Of a stretch of DNA of 12,604 nt, positions 1 through 6,133 are shown one piece after another. The number at the start of each line of letters is the position of its first letter. The stretch's first letter is position 1. Both the position numbers and the translations under genes were made by a program. Source of the stretch: an uncultured Erysipelotrichaceae bacterium (GTDB lineage Bacteria > Bacillota_I > Bacilli_A > Acholeplasmatales > Anaeroplasmataceae); contig CACZRY010000080.1 of assembly GCA_902783745.1 (NCBI GenBank), positions 1-12,604 on the forward strand, written 5' to 3'. The notes under the pieces were generated by a model. The model was not told where the DNA came from. It was given only the letters and a program-made list of their open reading frames with translations, and did no database searches.

Positions 1-1
1 A

Positions 2-784
2 ACTGATATCTTAGTAGATAAAATTATTTATTCATATTTAAAGAATCAACTACCTAATTTTATTAAAAATGATACTACATATGCATCAAGCGATTTTTGG
101 ACATATATGACAATAAATGCTTTAACTGCTAATTTATATGATTTTTCATATGATCAATCTATTATAAAGGCTGATTTAAAGGATTCTATTGAAAATGCAG
201 ATTTATCTACATTATCTGGTGCTAATTATGGTAAATATTACTGGACAGCTAAGGCTTTAGGATATGATCTTTCTTCATTTAAGGCAGTATATCAAGAACA
301 TATCAATTCTATTTCAACTGAATATAAACAATATGTAACACCATTTGAGGTTGCACCTGCATATGGACTTGGGGTAACATCTGAAAACTTAACTACATTA
401 ATTAAAGATGCACAAATGGCTTCAACTCAATTTGGTATCGATGCTCTAGCATGGCAGGTTGCATCACTTGCACCATATAATAAATATAATTATACAATGG
501 TTAATTTCTTAAATACTAGAAGTGAATCTAATTGTACTTCTAATGCATTACAGCTAATTGATTTTGCAGCATTTAATGTTAACCCAAGAGATGAGCAATA
601 TGAAGTTGAAGGTGTGGATTTAGTTGAATATATTATTGATAACTTCTATGATGAGACTACTAATTTAGTCAAAGTTTATAAAACTGATGAAGGAACAAAT
701 ATGTCAACTAATCAGGTATATGCTGGTTTAGTTTCTTATAAGATTCAAAGAGATAAACAAAAAGCATTCTACTTATTTGCTTAA
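2..784 (+). CDS. Alpha-barrel (terpenoid-cyclase-like) protein, C-terminal part; possible cobalamin-binding half
   Basis: The frame is open from the first full codon of the window, so the gene begins upstream; the first internal ATG at 107 lies inside a continuous reading frame and is not a credible start. About 260 residues are visible. They are helical with aromatic and Gly-rich turns (for example AYGLGV and the final STNQVYAGLVSYKIQRDKQKAFY). This resembles the last helices of the alpha6/alpha6 barrel found in prenyltransferase/terpenoid-cyclase-like secreted proteins that are often joined to DUF4430. Such a barrel plus DUF4430 is the architecture of vertebrate intrinsic factor and transcobalamin. 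Here the DUF4430 part is a separate gene starting 22 bases after the stop, then an ECF S-component follows. The role as a surface ligand-capture protein is inferred. The signal peptide or anchor, if any, is outside the window. The ligand is not shown by the sequence. Confidence 0.6.
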   Translation, partial: TDILVDKIIYSYLKNQLPNFIKNDTTYASSDFWTYMTINALTANLYDFSYDQSIIKADLKDSIENADLSTLSGANYGKYYWTAKALGYDLSSFKAVYQEHINSISTEYKQYVTPFEVAPAYGLGVTSENLTTLIKDAQMASTQFGIDALAWQVASLAPYNKYNYTMVNFLNTRSESNCTSNALQLIDFAAFNVNPRDEQYEVEGVDLVEYIIDNFYDETTNLVKVYKTDEGTNMSTNQVYAGLVSYKIQRDKQKAFYLFA

Positions 785-806
785 TAACTAATTAAGAGGT
801 GATATT

Positions 807-1205
807 ATGCAAAAATTATCATTTAAAATTACATTATGTGTATTATTAATTGGTATCGCAATATCATCTCTTTTTCTTTATAAAAGCTTATTAGTTAAAA
901 AGAATGATAGCTTAGGTACGATAACTATAGTATTAGAAGACATAGATAAAAAAGTATTATCAGAAAAACAATTTGATTTTGTAGAAGAAGATACATTATT
1001 TGGAATTCTTATTAATAATTATCAGGTAAGATATGAGGATTCAATGTATGGAAAAGTAATATATGATATAGATGATATTAAAACAGATTTTACAAAAACA
1101 TATATTTCAATATATGTTAATAATATTTATTCACAGGTTGGAATATCATCTATTCCTTTAATAGATGGTGATTTGATCTTATTTAGGGAGGAAGCTATAT
1201 GGTGA
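807..1205 (+). CDS. Membrane-anchored DUF4430 (transcobalamin C-terminal-like) protein
   Basis: A 132-residue protein. Residues about 7-27 form one hydrophobic segment followed by Lys-Lys, fitting a signal anchor or uncleaved signal peptide with the rest outside the cell. Residues about 37-130 look like a DUF4430 beta domain: a strand-rich stretch, a mid-domain DTLFGILINN segment, and a terminal DGDLILFREE, where family members typically end with a 'D-G-D-x-I-x-F' pattern. The family includes the beta domain of cobalamin carriers, where it caps the ligand held by an alpha barrel. The gene starts 22 bases after the barrel gene, behind an AAGAGGTGAT ribosome site, and overlaps the next gene by 7 bases. 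Tight coupling suggests that the three products act together. The stop is TGA, which is evidence for the standard code. The domain call is from pattern recognition, so moderate confidence. Confidence 0.65.
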   Translation: MQKLSFKITLCVLLIGIAISSLFLYKSLLVKKNDSLGTITIVLEDIDKKVLSEKQFDFVEEDTLFGILINNYQVRYEDSMYGKVIYDIDDIKTDFTKTYISIYVNNIYSQVGISSIPLIDGDLILFREEAIW

Positions 1206-1807
1206 AAAAGATTAATATTAAAATGCTTGCCATAGTAGTATCCTTAGCTGCAATACTTTTTGCACAAGAAGAAATATTAACAGTAATCCCTAATGTTCAA
1301 TTAACATTTTTACTTGTTTGCTGCTATGGGGCAACAGTAGGGCTTGGATATGGAACATTAATTATTTCAATACATGTATTATTAGATAATATAGTTATGG
1401 GGTCATTAACACCATTTATTATGATTCCACAATTTATTGGATTATTTATTGCATTATTATTTGGTTATTTATTAAGAAATAAAAATGAATATATACAAGC
1501 ACTAGGAAGTGCTTTAGCATGTATTTTATATTCATGGGCATATATTCCATTTAATATAGTATATTTTAATGTTAAATTTATACCATATTTAATCGCAGAT
1601 ATTCCATTTGAATTAATATTAGTAGTAACAGCATTAGTAACAGTAATATTACTATATAAGCCTATTGTAATTAATATGAATAGATTAATGGAAAATCTAT
1701 TACAACAAGAGCCTATAAATAATTTAGGTAAAACATTTAAAAATAAAAATATAGAAATTAAGGTAAGAGAAGAGGAAATTAGAAATGAAGAAAATATCAA
1801 CAAATAA
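1199..1807 (+). CDS. ECF transporter S-component (possible corrinoid specificity)
   Basis: A 202-residue integral membrane protein with about five or six hydrophobic segments between residues 8 and 157, then a charged cytoplasmic tail. The layout fits a substrate-binding S-component of an energy-coupling-factor transporter, which docks on a shared EcfA/A'/T module; that module is not in this window. An early Ala-rich segment (SLAAILFAQEE) is where S-components usually contact EcfT. The stretch IPNVQLTFLLVCCYG, followed by a HVLLDN motif, is distinctive and probably lines the pocket. Translation starts at the ATG at 1199, inside the end of the DUF4430 gene, with GGGAGG 7 bases upstream. Being joined to barrel and DUF4430 genes suggests vitamin B12 or another corrinoid as substrate (compare CblT/CbrT), but that is inference. 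The last 23 bases overlap ridA. Confidence 0.7.
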   Translation: MVKKINIKMLAIVVSLAAILFAQEEILTVIPNVQLTFLLVCCYGATVGLGYGTLIISIHVLLDNIVMGSLTPFIMIPQFIGLFIALLFGYLLRNKNEYIQALGSALACILYSWAYIPFNIVYFNVKFIPYLIADIPFELILVVTALVTVILLYKPIVINMNRLMENLLQQEPINNLGKTFKNKNIEIKVREEEIRNEENINK

Positions 1808-2156
1808 AGCTCCAAAGGCTATAGGACCATATAGCCAAGGATATATAAGTGGTAATTTATTATTTACCGCAGGACAAATCGCAATTAACCCAGAAACAGG
1901 AAATATTGATAATAACGATATAGAATGGCAAGCTAATCAAGCTTTTAAAAATGTATTAGAAATTGTTAAAGAAGCAGGAGCAGATGCATCTAAGGTTATT
2001 AAGACTACTGTATTCTTAACAGATTTAAATAATTTTTCTATAGTAAATAAAATATATGAAACTTATTTTATTTCAAATCCTGCAAGAAGCTGCGTTGAGG
2101 TAAAAGCTTTACCTAAAAACTCATTAATAGAAATAGAAGTTATTGCAGAACTATAA
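1785..2156 (+). CDS. ridA: RidA family enamine/imine deaminase
   Basis: A full-length 123-residue YjgF/YER057c/UK114 (RidA) protein. RidA trimers in the cytosol hydrolyse reactive 2-aminoacrylate and related enamines/imines made by PLP enzymes, protecting other PLP enzymes from damage. Hallmarks seen: N-terminal KAPKAIGPYSQG (residues 8-19), FTAGQIAINPETG, TTVFLTDLNNF and the C-terminal block starting ARSCVEVKALPK. Arg101, which binds the substrate carboxylate, and Glu116 match the catalytic Arg105/Glu120 pair of the E. coli protein. The start at 1785 lies 23 bases inside the S-component gene, with AGAGGA a suitable distance upstream, so expression is translationally coupled to it. It is the last gene of this operon; an AT-rich terminator follows. 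The family call is firm. A functional link to the transporter is not evident. Confidence 0.95.
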   Translation: MKKISTNKAPKAIGPYSQGYISGNLLFTAGQIAINPETGNIDNNDIEWQANQAFKNVLEIVKEAGADASKVIKTTVFLTDLNNFSIVNKIYETYFISNPARSCVEVKALPKNSLIEIEVIAEL

Positions 2157-2173
2157 AAAAAATACATAAAAAT

Positions 2174-2198
2174 AGTGTAAACGTTTTTTACATTTTTT
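2174..2198 (+). terminator. Weak AT-rich terminator after ridA
   Basis: An 8-bp stem (AGTGTAAA at 2174-2181 with TTTACATT at 2187-2194, one G-U pair) closes a CGTTT loop and runs into a six-T tract (2193-2198), 17 bases after the ridA stop. The form fits an intrinsic terminator, but the stem is poor in GC, so leakage into the next region is possible. Confidence 0.5.
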
Positions 2199-2235
2199 CC
2201 CATAAATAAAACAAATTTATATGTATTTTATTCTT

Positions 2236-2241
2236 TATAAT
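2236..2241 (+). promoter_or_regulatory. -10 box upstream of queT leader
   Basis: A perfect TATAAT lies in the gap between ridA and queT. No good -35 box is found 16-18 bases upstream (that position reads AAATTT). If used, transcription would start near 2248, giving a leader of about 180 nt that contains the hairpins described below before the queT start codon. Confidence 0.4.
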
Positions 2242-2249
2242 ACAAGTGT

Positions 2250-2308
2250 CTTATAAGAAAGACGTCTATCGTATACTCCCTACAAAGATAGATAAACTTT
2301 TTCATAAG
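2250..2308 (+). promoter_or_regulatory. Long imperfect hairpin in the queT leader (unassigned element)
   Basis: The outer arm 2250-2261 pairs with 2297-2308 (12 positions, one A/C mismatch, one G-U). After an asymmetric internal loop (AC against AAA), 2264-2270 (GTCTATC) pairs with 2287-2293 (GATAGAT). Beyond an AAA bulge, GTA (2271-2273) can pair with TAC (2281-2283) around a TACTCCC loop. It sits between the -10 box and the strong terminator, where a riboswitch or attenuator aptamer would be. A competing local hairpin, GTCTT/AAGAC (2248-2263), uses the same 5' arm. It fits none of the preQ1-I, preQ1-II, purine or T-box consensus patterns I know, so its role is open. Confidence 0.4.
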
Positions 2309-2330
2309 CAAACTATAACTCTCCCAATTT

Positions 2331-2368
2331 AAGGTAAAAGAGGACCACTTTTGGTCCTCTTTTATCTT
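2331..2368 (+). terminator. Strong intrinsic terminator hairpin ahead of queT
   Basis: A perfect 13-bp stem, TAAAAGAGGACCA (2335-2347) with TGGTCCTCTTTTA (2352-2364), closes a CTTT loop. It extends outward by four more pairs (2331-2334 with 2365-2368, one G-U). The 3' arm and flank are T-rich. The symmetrical A-rich/T-rich arms would allow action in both directions. It lies about 60 bases before the queT ATG and downstream of a TATAAT box, so it could be an attenuator of queT as well as a barrier to read-through from the ridA operon. Confidence 0.85.
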
Positions 2369-2428
2369 ATTGAAAAATTTAAAAAATATTATAAAATATT
2401 ATTTGTCTAGTAAGTAAAAGGTGAAAAA

Positions 2429-3403
2429 ATGAAAAAAATATCTATTAAGCTAATTTGCGAGTCAGCAATTATAGCCGCTTTATATGCTGTATTCACATGG
2501 GTATTAGCACCAATATCATATGGAGCTATACAATTTAGATTAAGTGAAGTATTAATTCTTATTGCAGTATTTAATCCTAAATTTATACCTGCGTTAATTA
2601 TAGGTTGCTTTATCGCAAATACAACATCAAGCCTTGGATGGTATGATATGCTATTTGGTACTCTTGCAACAACAATCGCATTAATTCCTATGATATTTAT
2701 TAAAAAACTTAATATATCATCATTAATGAAATTAATTATTGCATCTATTCTTCCTGTTATATCAAATGCTTTTATTGTATCAATAGAATTAGGTATTGCA
2801 TTTGATATGTTCCAACCAGAAGTATTTTGGTTTAATGTATTAACAGTTGGATTTGGAGAAGCAGTAGTATTATATTTAGTAGGTGTACCTTTATTTATAG
2901 GTTTATCTAAAAATGAGGCAATTGTTACATTATTAGAATTTGATGTTAAAAAAGATACAAAGCTAAGCTTCTTCAATTTAAGTAACGCAATATCTCTTGC
3001 CTTAGGTGCATTAGGTATTATCTTATTTATTGCATATCCTATATATCAAGTATTTGGAAGTGAAGGCTATACTAATACAACAATGCTTGATCTTGTAAGA
3101 GAAGGTTATTATATTCCTATTATGGTAATAGCTTTTTCTATATCATATACTGTTTTTTCATTTTTATTAAAGAATAAGCTTAAGCTTATTATATTAATTG
3201 CAAATGCATTATTATTCTTTATTCCATTTGTATTTATTGCTATTAAGTATAATTATGTTATGACATGCCCATATTTCTATGGATTTATGGTTTATATTGG
3301 ATTATTAATAATAGATGCTGTAATTGATTATATTCTAAATAAAAAAGCAAAATCAAATGAAATAAAAGCTTCTAATATAGAAGATACTACAACACAAGCT
3401 TAG
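2429..3403 (+). CDS. queT: QueT-family ECF S-component with extra C-terminal membrane domain
   Basis: Residues 1-165 match the QueT family of ECF S-components, thought to import the queuosine precursor preQ1 (or related 7-deazaguanines). Signature parts visible are AALYAVFTWVLAPISYGAIQ (residues 16-35), FRLSEVLILIAVFNPKFIPA, IGCFIANTTSSLGWYDMLFGTLATT, SIELGIAF and a closing GFGEAVVLYLVGVPLF. Typical QueT proteins end near here (about 165 residues), but this one has 324. Residues 185-304 add about four more hydrophobic segments (near 186-209, 228-247, 252-272 and 283-303), resembling generic small four-helix membrane modules. A charged soluble tail follows. The fusion reads through without a stop. 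The start at 2429 has AAAAGGTG five bases upstream. The coupling EcfAAT module is elsewhere. No known preQ1 riboswitch is recognised upstream, so substrate rests on family alone. Confidence 0.85.
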   Translation: MKKISIKLICESAIIAALYAVFTWVLAPISYGAIQFRLSEVLILIAVFNPKFIPALIIGCFIANTTSSLGWYDMLFGTLATTIALIPMIFIKKLNISSLMKLIIASILPVISNAFIVSIELGIAFDMFQPEVFWFNVLTVGFGEAVVLYLVGVPLFIGLSKNEAIVTLLEFDVKKDTKLSFFNLSNAISLALGALGIILFIAYPIYQVFGSEGYTNTTMLDLVREGYYIPIMVIAFSISYTVFSFLLKNKLKLIILIANALLFFIPFVFIAIKYNYVMTCPYFYGFMVYIGLLIIDAVIDYILNKKAKSNEIKASNIEDTTTQA

Positions 3404-3416
3404 GCTTGTGTTTTTA
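3391..3416 (+). terminator. Intrinsic terminator overlapping the queT stop codon
   Basis: AACACAAGC (3391-3399) pairs with GCTTGTGTT (3404-3412) in a perfect 9-bp stem around a TTAG loop, followed by a T-rich run to 3415. The loop contains the queT TAG stop (3401-3403), so the 5' arm is coding sequence. It isolates queT from the ylmE operon. Confidence 0.85.
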
Positions 3417-3441
3417 TCTTTTATTTAACATTTATAAATGT

Positions 3442-3447
3442 TATAAT
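3442..3447 (+). promoter_or_regulatory. -10 box for the ylmE-ylmH-mtnN-rnhA-mtnN unit
   Basis: A perfect TATAAT starts 32 bases before the ylmE ATG and directly follows the queT terminator. The -35 region 17 bases upstream reads TTTTAT, a weak match. Position and the lack of other promoter-like gaps downstream suggest it drives the five genes to 6829. Confidence 0.5.
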
Positions 3448-3473
3448 AAAAGCATAGTTTAGGAAGTGAAATT

Positions 3474-4118
3474 ATGCTAAGAAATGATATTGATGAATTT
3501 ATAAAAACAATTCCAAGTGATGTTAAAATTGTTGCCGCAACAAAATATGTATCATCAAATGAGATGTTAGATTTATATAAGCATAATATTAAGATATTTG
3601 GTGAAAATAGAGTAGAACCATTCTTAGAAAAATATGAAAATTTAAAGGATTATTCTGATATTGAATGGCATTTTATAGGACATCTACAAAGAAATAAAGC
3701 ATTAAAGGTAATTGATAAAATTGATTATTTAGAATCACTTGATTCAATTGAACTTGCAAAAATAATTGATAAGAAAAGGAATACGCCATTAAATTGCTTC
3801 ATTGAGGTTTCAATTAACCTAGAAGAGAATAAGAATGGTGTACCATATATGGAAATTAATTCTTTTATGGAAGAAGTATTAAAGCTTAAAAATATTAATG
3901 TATGTGGATTTATGATGATGGCTATTAAAAATGATACAGATGATGATATTTTAAAGCAATTTGAATCTTTAAGATTATTAAGAGATAAAGTAGAAAAAGA
4001 TTTTAATATTAAATTACCATATTTATCTATGGGTATGAGTAATGATTATAAGGATGCTATAAAGATGGGGGCAACACATATTAGATTAGGTAGAATATTA
4101 TGGAATATGATGAATTAA
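3474..4118 (+). CDS. ylmE: YggS/YlmE family PLP homeostasis protein
   Basis: A 214-residue PLP-binding protein of the PLPBP/YggS family: a single-domain TIM barrel with the fold of alanine racemase but no known catalytic activity, which buffers PLP and affects vitamin B6 and amino-acid balance. Visible landmarks are VAATKYV with the Schiff-base lysine Lys24, GENRVEPF (43-50), WHFIGHLQRNK (65-75), LSMGMSNDYKDAIKMGATHIRLG (phosphate-binding Ser/Gly region, about 184-206). The last motif ends RILW, where RALFG-type endings are usual. Start at 3474 with AGGAAG 7 bases upstream. In Bacillus-type genomes this gene heads a division cluster (ylmE-sepF-ylmG-ylmH-divIVA); here ylmH follows directly with a 19-base overlap, and sepF and ylmG are missing between them. 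Confidence 0.93.
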   Translation: MLRNDIDEFIKTIPSDVKIVAATKYVSSNEMLDLYKHNIKIFGENRVEPFLEKYENLKDYSDIEWHFIGHLQRNKALKVIDKIDYLESLDSIELAKIIDKKRNTPLNCFIEVSINLEENKNGVPYMEINSFMEEVLKLKNINVCGFMMMAIKNDTDDDILKQFESLRLLRDKVEKDFNIKLPYLSMGMSNDYKDAIKMGATHIRLGRILWNMMN

Positions 4119-4834
4119 AGAAGAGATTAGATTCTATAATAGATAAAGCTTATCAGGGTGGTGTAACTTTAATGCCTTTTTTAGATGAGGCAGAAGCATC
4201 ATATGTTGAAGAAACATTATCTTATCATAAAACCCTAAATCTTTATAGTGATGGTTTAATAATAAATTCTGATAGAAAAAGATATTTAATTACTCCATAT
4301 GATACTAATATTAATTTTAAAATAGTAATATTTAAAATTATATATAATAAAAGATTTTATGAATTAAGTCATAGATCAATTCTTGGTTCATTAATGGGGT
4401 TAGGTATTAAAAGAGAATGTATTGGAGATATTGTAATAACTGATAAAATGGATTGTTTTTTTGCAGTAACAGAAGAAATATCCCCATTTATAAAACAAGA
4501 ATTAAAGCAAATAGGAAAATGTCCTATTGATTTAATAGAATATAATGAGACTGTTACAAATATTATTAAATATGAAACTAAAACAACATTTGTAACATCA
4601 TTAAGACTAGATTCAATTGTTTCTTGTGCAATATCTAAATCAAGAGGAGATGCACAAGAATTAATTATGGAATCTTTAGTAACATTAAATTATAGAATAT
4701 GTCAAAATAATAGTGAGGTTTTAAAAGAAGGAGATATTTTTTCTGTAAGACATTACGGAAAATATTTACTTTCTCATGTTGGTGGTAAATCTAAAAGCGG
4801 ACGTATTATAATTGATATATCAAAAAGAATATAA
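4100..4834 (+). CDS. ylmH: YlmH family S4-domain RNA-binding protein
   Basis: A 244-residue protein with the YlmH layout: an N-terminal region with a conserved KRYLITPYD (residues 60-68), then FYELSHRSILGSLMGLGIKRECIGDI (86-111), which corresponds to the family's 'LGxLMGLGIKRexiGDI' block, and a C-terminal S4 RNA-binding domain from about 165 (SLRLDSIVSCAISKSRGDA) to about 235 (VGGKSKSGR). YlmH of Bacillus subtilis binds the ribosome and has been tied to ribosome-associated quality control of stalled 50S-peptidyl-tRNA complexes; earlier work placed it near cell division through its gene neighbourhood. The ATG at 4100 is inside the end of ylmE (19-base overlap), so translation is probably coupled. 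No separate Shine-Dalgarno is obvious. Full length, no broken motif. Confidence 0.93.
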   Translation: MEYDELKKRLDSIIDKAYQGGVTLMPFLDEAEASYVEETLSYHKTLNLYSDGLIINSDRKRYLITPYDTNINFKIVIFKIIYNKRFYELSHRSILGSLMGLGIKRECIGDIVITDKMDCFFAVTEEISPFIKQELKQIGKCPIDLIEYNETVTNIIKYETKTTFVTSLRLDSIVSCAISKSRGDAQELIMESLVTLNYRICQNNSEVLKEGDIFSVRHYGKYLLSHVGGKSKSGRIIIDISKRI

Positions 4835-4845
4835 GGAGTTTTTTT

Positions 4846-5544
4846 ATGAAAATCGGTATTATTGCTGCAATGAAATATGAAATGGAATTAATTAAAAATC
4901 AAATGCATGATTTAAGAATTGAACCATTTAAATCTTTTAATTTTATTATTGGTACTATTTCTAATAATGAAATAGTATTAGCAGAATCTGGTGTTGGTAA
5001 GGTTAATAGTAGTATTGCAGCAACATTACTTGTAAGCTTATATGATTGTAAGTTAATTATTAATACAGGAATTGCTGGTGGATTAATGCCACTTGAAACT
5101 GGAGATGTATGTATTGCGACTAAGCTATTATATAGTGATGTTGATGCAACTATATTTGGATATTCTTATGGACAAGTACCAAGTATGCCTAAATATTATG
5201 CACCACTTGATAGTAGAATTACTTTAACTAAAAAAGCATTGAATAGCTTAGGCATTAATTATAAGGAAATAACTATTTATTCAGGAGATTCTTTTATAAC
5301 ATCAATGGATAAGCTTTCTTGTGTTGATACATCTATTTTATGTGCAACTGAAATGGAAGGATGTAGTGTAGCACAAACTGCATATAGATTAGGTGTTGAT
5401 TTCATGGTTATAAGATATATAAGCGATGTAATAGGAAGAGAAAGTCAAATTGAAAATTATAATAAATTTGAAGATGAAATGTCAGAAAAATCTGCAAAAG
5501 TAACTATAGAATTATTAAAACAAATTGAGGTAGCAAATGACTAA
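4846..5544 (+). CDS. mtnN: 5'-methylthioadenosine/S-adenosylhomocysteine nucleosidase, copy 1
   Basis: A 232-residue MTA/SAH nucleosidase (Pfs family), which cleaves adenine from methylthioadenosine, S-adenosylhomocysteine and often 5'-deoxyadenosine in the cytosol, recycling SAM by-products. The protein begins MKIGIIAAMKYE with catalytic acid-site Glu12. It has SGVGKVN (48-54), NTGIAGG (73-79), GDSFI (147-151), the ribose-binding EMEG (Glu171) and RYISD (catalytic Asp194), all matching E. coli Glu12/Glu174/Asp197. The start at 4846 has AAGGAG a normal distance upstream, 11 bases after ylmH. It overlaps rnhA by 8 bases (ATGACTAA). A diverged second copy lies 1.3 kb downstream beyond rnhA. This copy keeps the E. 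coli-like SGDxFI loop, so it is the better candidate for the standard activity. Confidence 0.93.
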   Translation: MKIGIIAAMKYEMELIKNQMHDLRIEPFKSFNFIIGTISNNEIVLAESGVGKVNSSIAATLLVSLYDCKLIINTGIAGGLMPLETGDVCIATKLLYSDVDATIFGYSYGQVPSMPKYYAPLDSRITLTKKALNSLGINYKEITIYSGDSFITSMDKLSCVDTSILCATEMEGCSVAQTAYRLGVDFMVIRYISDVIGRESQIENYNKFEDEMSEKSAKVTIELLKQIEVAND

Positions 5545-6124
5545 ATACTATGCATTAAAGGATAACAATGGATATCAAAATATAGTTAATTCTTGGGATG
5601 AGGCAAAAGAAATAATAAAAACCTTAAATTCTCCTAAATATAAATCTTTTCAAACAAAAGAGGAAGCAGAAGCTTTTATTAATGGTACTGAATTAACAAT
5701 AAAAGATAATTATCAATATATGGCATATACTGATGGGTCCTATGATATTAATACAGGTAAATATTCATTTGGATGTGTTTTGTTAATTGATGGTAAAGAA
5801 TATAAATTTAAAAAGGGTTATGAAAAGGATATTTATTCTCCTTTAAGAAATGTTGCAGGAGAAATTAAGGGTGCTGGATTTATTATTAATTATGCAATAA
5901 ATCATAATATTCCTGAATTACATTTATATTTTGATTATATTGGTATTGAAAAATGGTATATGGGTGAATGGAAAGCTAAGAGTGATATTGCGATAAAATA
6001 TCAAGAATTCGCAAAAGAAGCTAAGCAAAAAATTCATGTATATTTTCATAAGGTAAAAAGTCATACTAATGATTATTATAATGAGATGGTTGATAACCTT
6101 GCAAAAGAAGCATTAGGACTATAG
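5537..6124 (+). CDS. rnhA: Ribonuclease H1 with N-terminal hybrid-binding (viroplasmin-like) domain
   Basis: A 195-residue RNase HI, which cuts the RNA strand of RNA-DNA hybrids. Residues 1-50 (KYYALKDNNGYQNIVNSWDE, then YKSFQTKEEAEAFING) form the small caulimovirus-viroplasmin/hybrid-binding domain seen in eukaryotic and many Firmicute RNases H1. The catalytic domain starts near residue 60 with AYTDGSYD (Asp66). It continues with NVAGEI (Glu109), LYFDYIGIEKW (Asp133), VKSHTND (His176) and NEMVDNLAKEAL (Asp186), a complete DEDD plus His set. The ATG at 5537 overlaps the previous gene's stop and has GAGG six bases upstream. The stop (6122-6124) overlaps the Shine-Dalgarno of the next gene. Both neighbours are MTA/SAH nucleosidases, an unexplained arrangement. 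Confidence 0.93.
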   Translation: MTKYYALKDNNGYQNIVNSWDEAKEIIKTLNSPKYKSFQTKEEAEAFINGTELTIKDNYQYMAYTDGSYDINTGKYSFGCVLLIDGKEYKFKKGYEKDIYSPLRNVAGEIKGAGFIINYAINHNIPELHLYFDYIGIEKWYMGEWKAKSDIAIKYQEFAKEAKQKIHVYFHKVKSHTNDYYNEMVDNLAKEALGL

Positions 6125-6133
6125 GAGGTTTTT

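Noticed and set aside
1195..1210. Possible recoding of TGA as Trp, considered because of the Mollicutes-like base composition
   Set aside because: TGA cleanly ends the DUF4430 gene and uvrB at the expected lengths, reading through it meets another stop soon in the first case, and Trp is TGG throughout.
2176..2192. CcpA cre-like site (TGTAAACG...TTTACA) after ridA
   Set aside because: The right half is misplaced for the 14-16 base cre consensus, and the sequence is better explained as a terminator stem with a T run.
2248..2370. preQ1, purine, T-box or SRP/6S RNA identity for the queT leader
   Set aside because: The conserved nucleotides of those classes are absent (no preQ1-I C-rich loop with matching A-rich tail pairing, no T-box TGG-ACC bulge, no SRP GGAA-loop region). 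It is reported only as an unassigned leader.
2407..2976. Long minus-strand open frame opposite queT (and similar minus frames at 1465-1815, 6147-6380, 7245-7502, 9251-9463, 9781-9981 and 10601-10789)
   Set aside because: They are antisense shadows of genes with clear family motifs, have low-complexity composition (Ile/Asn/Ser or Leu/His rich), and lack convincing ribosome sites.
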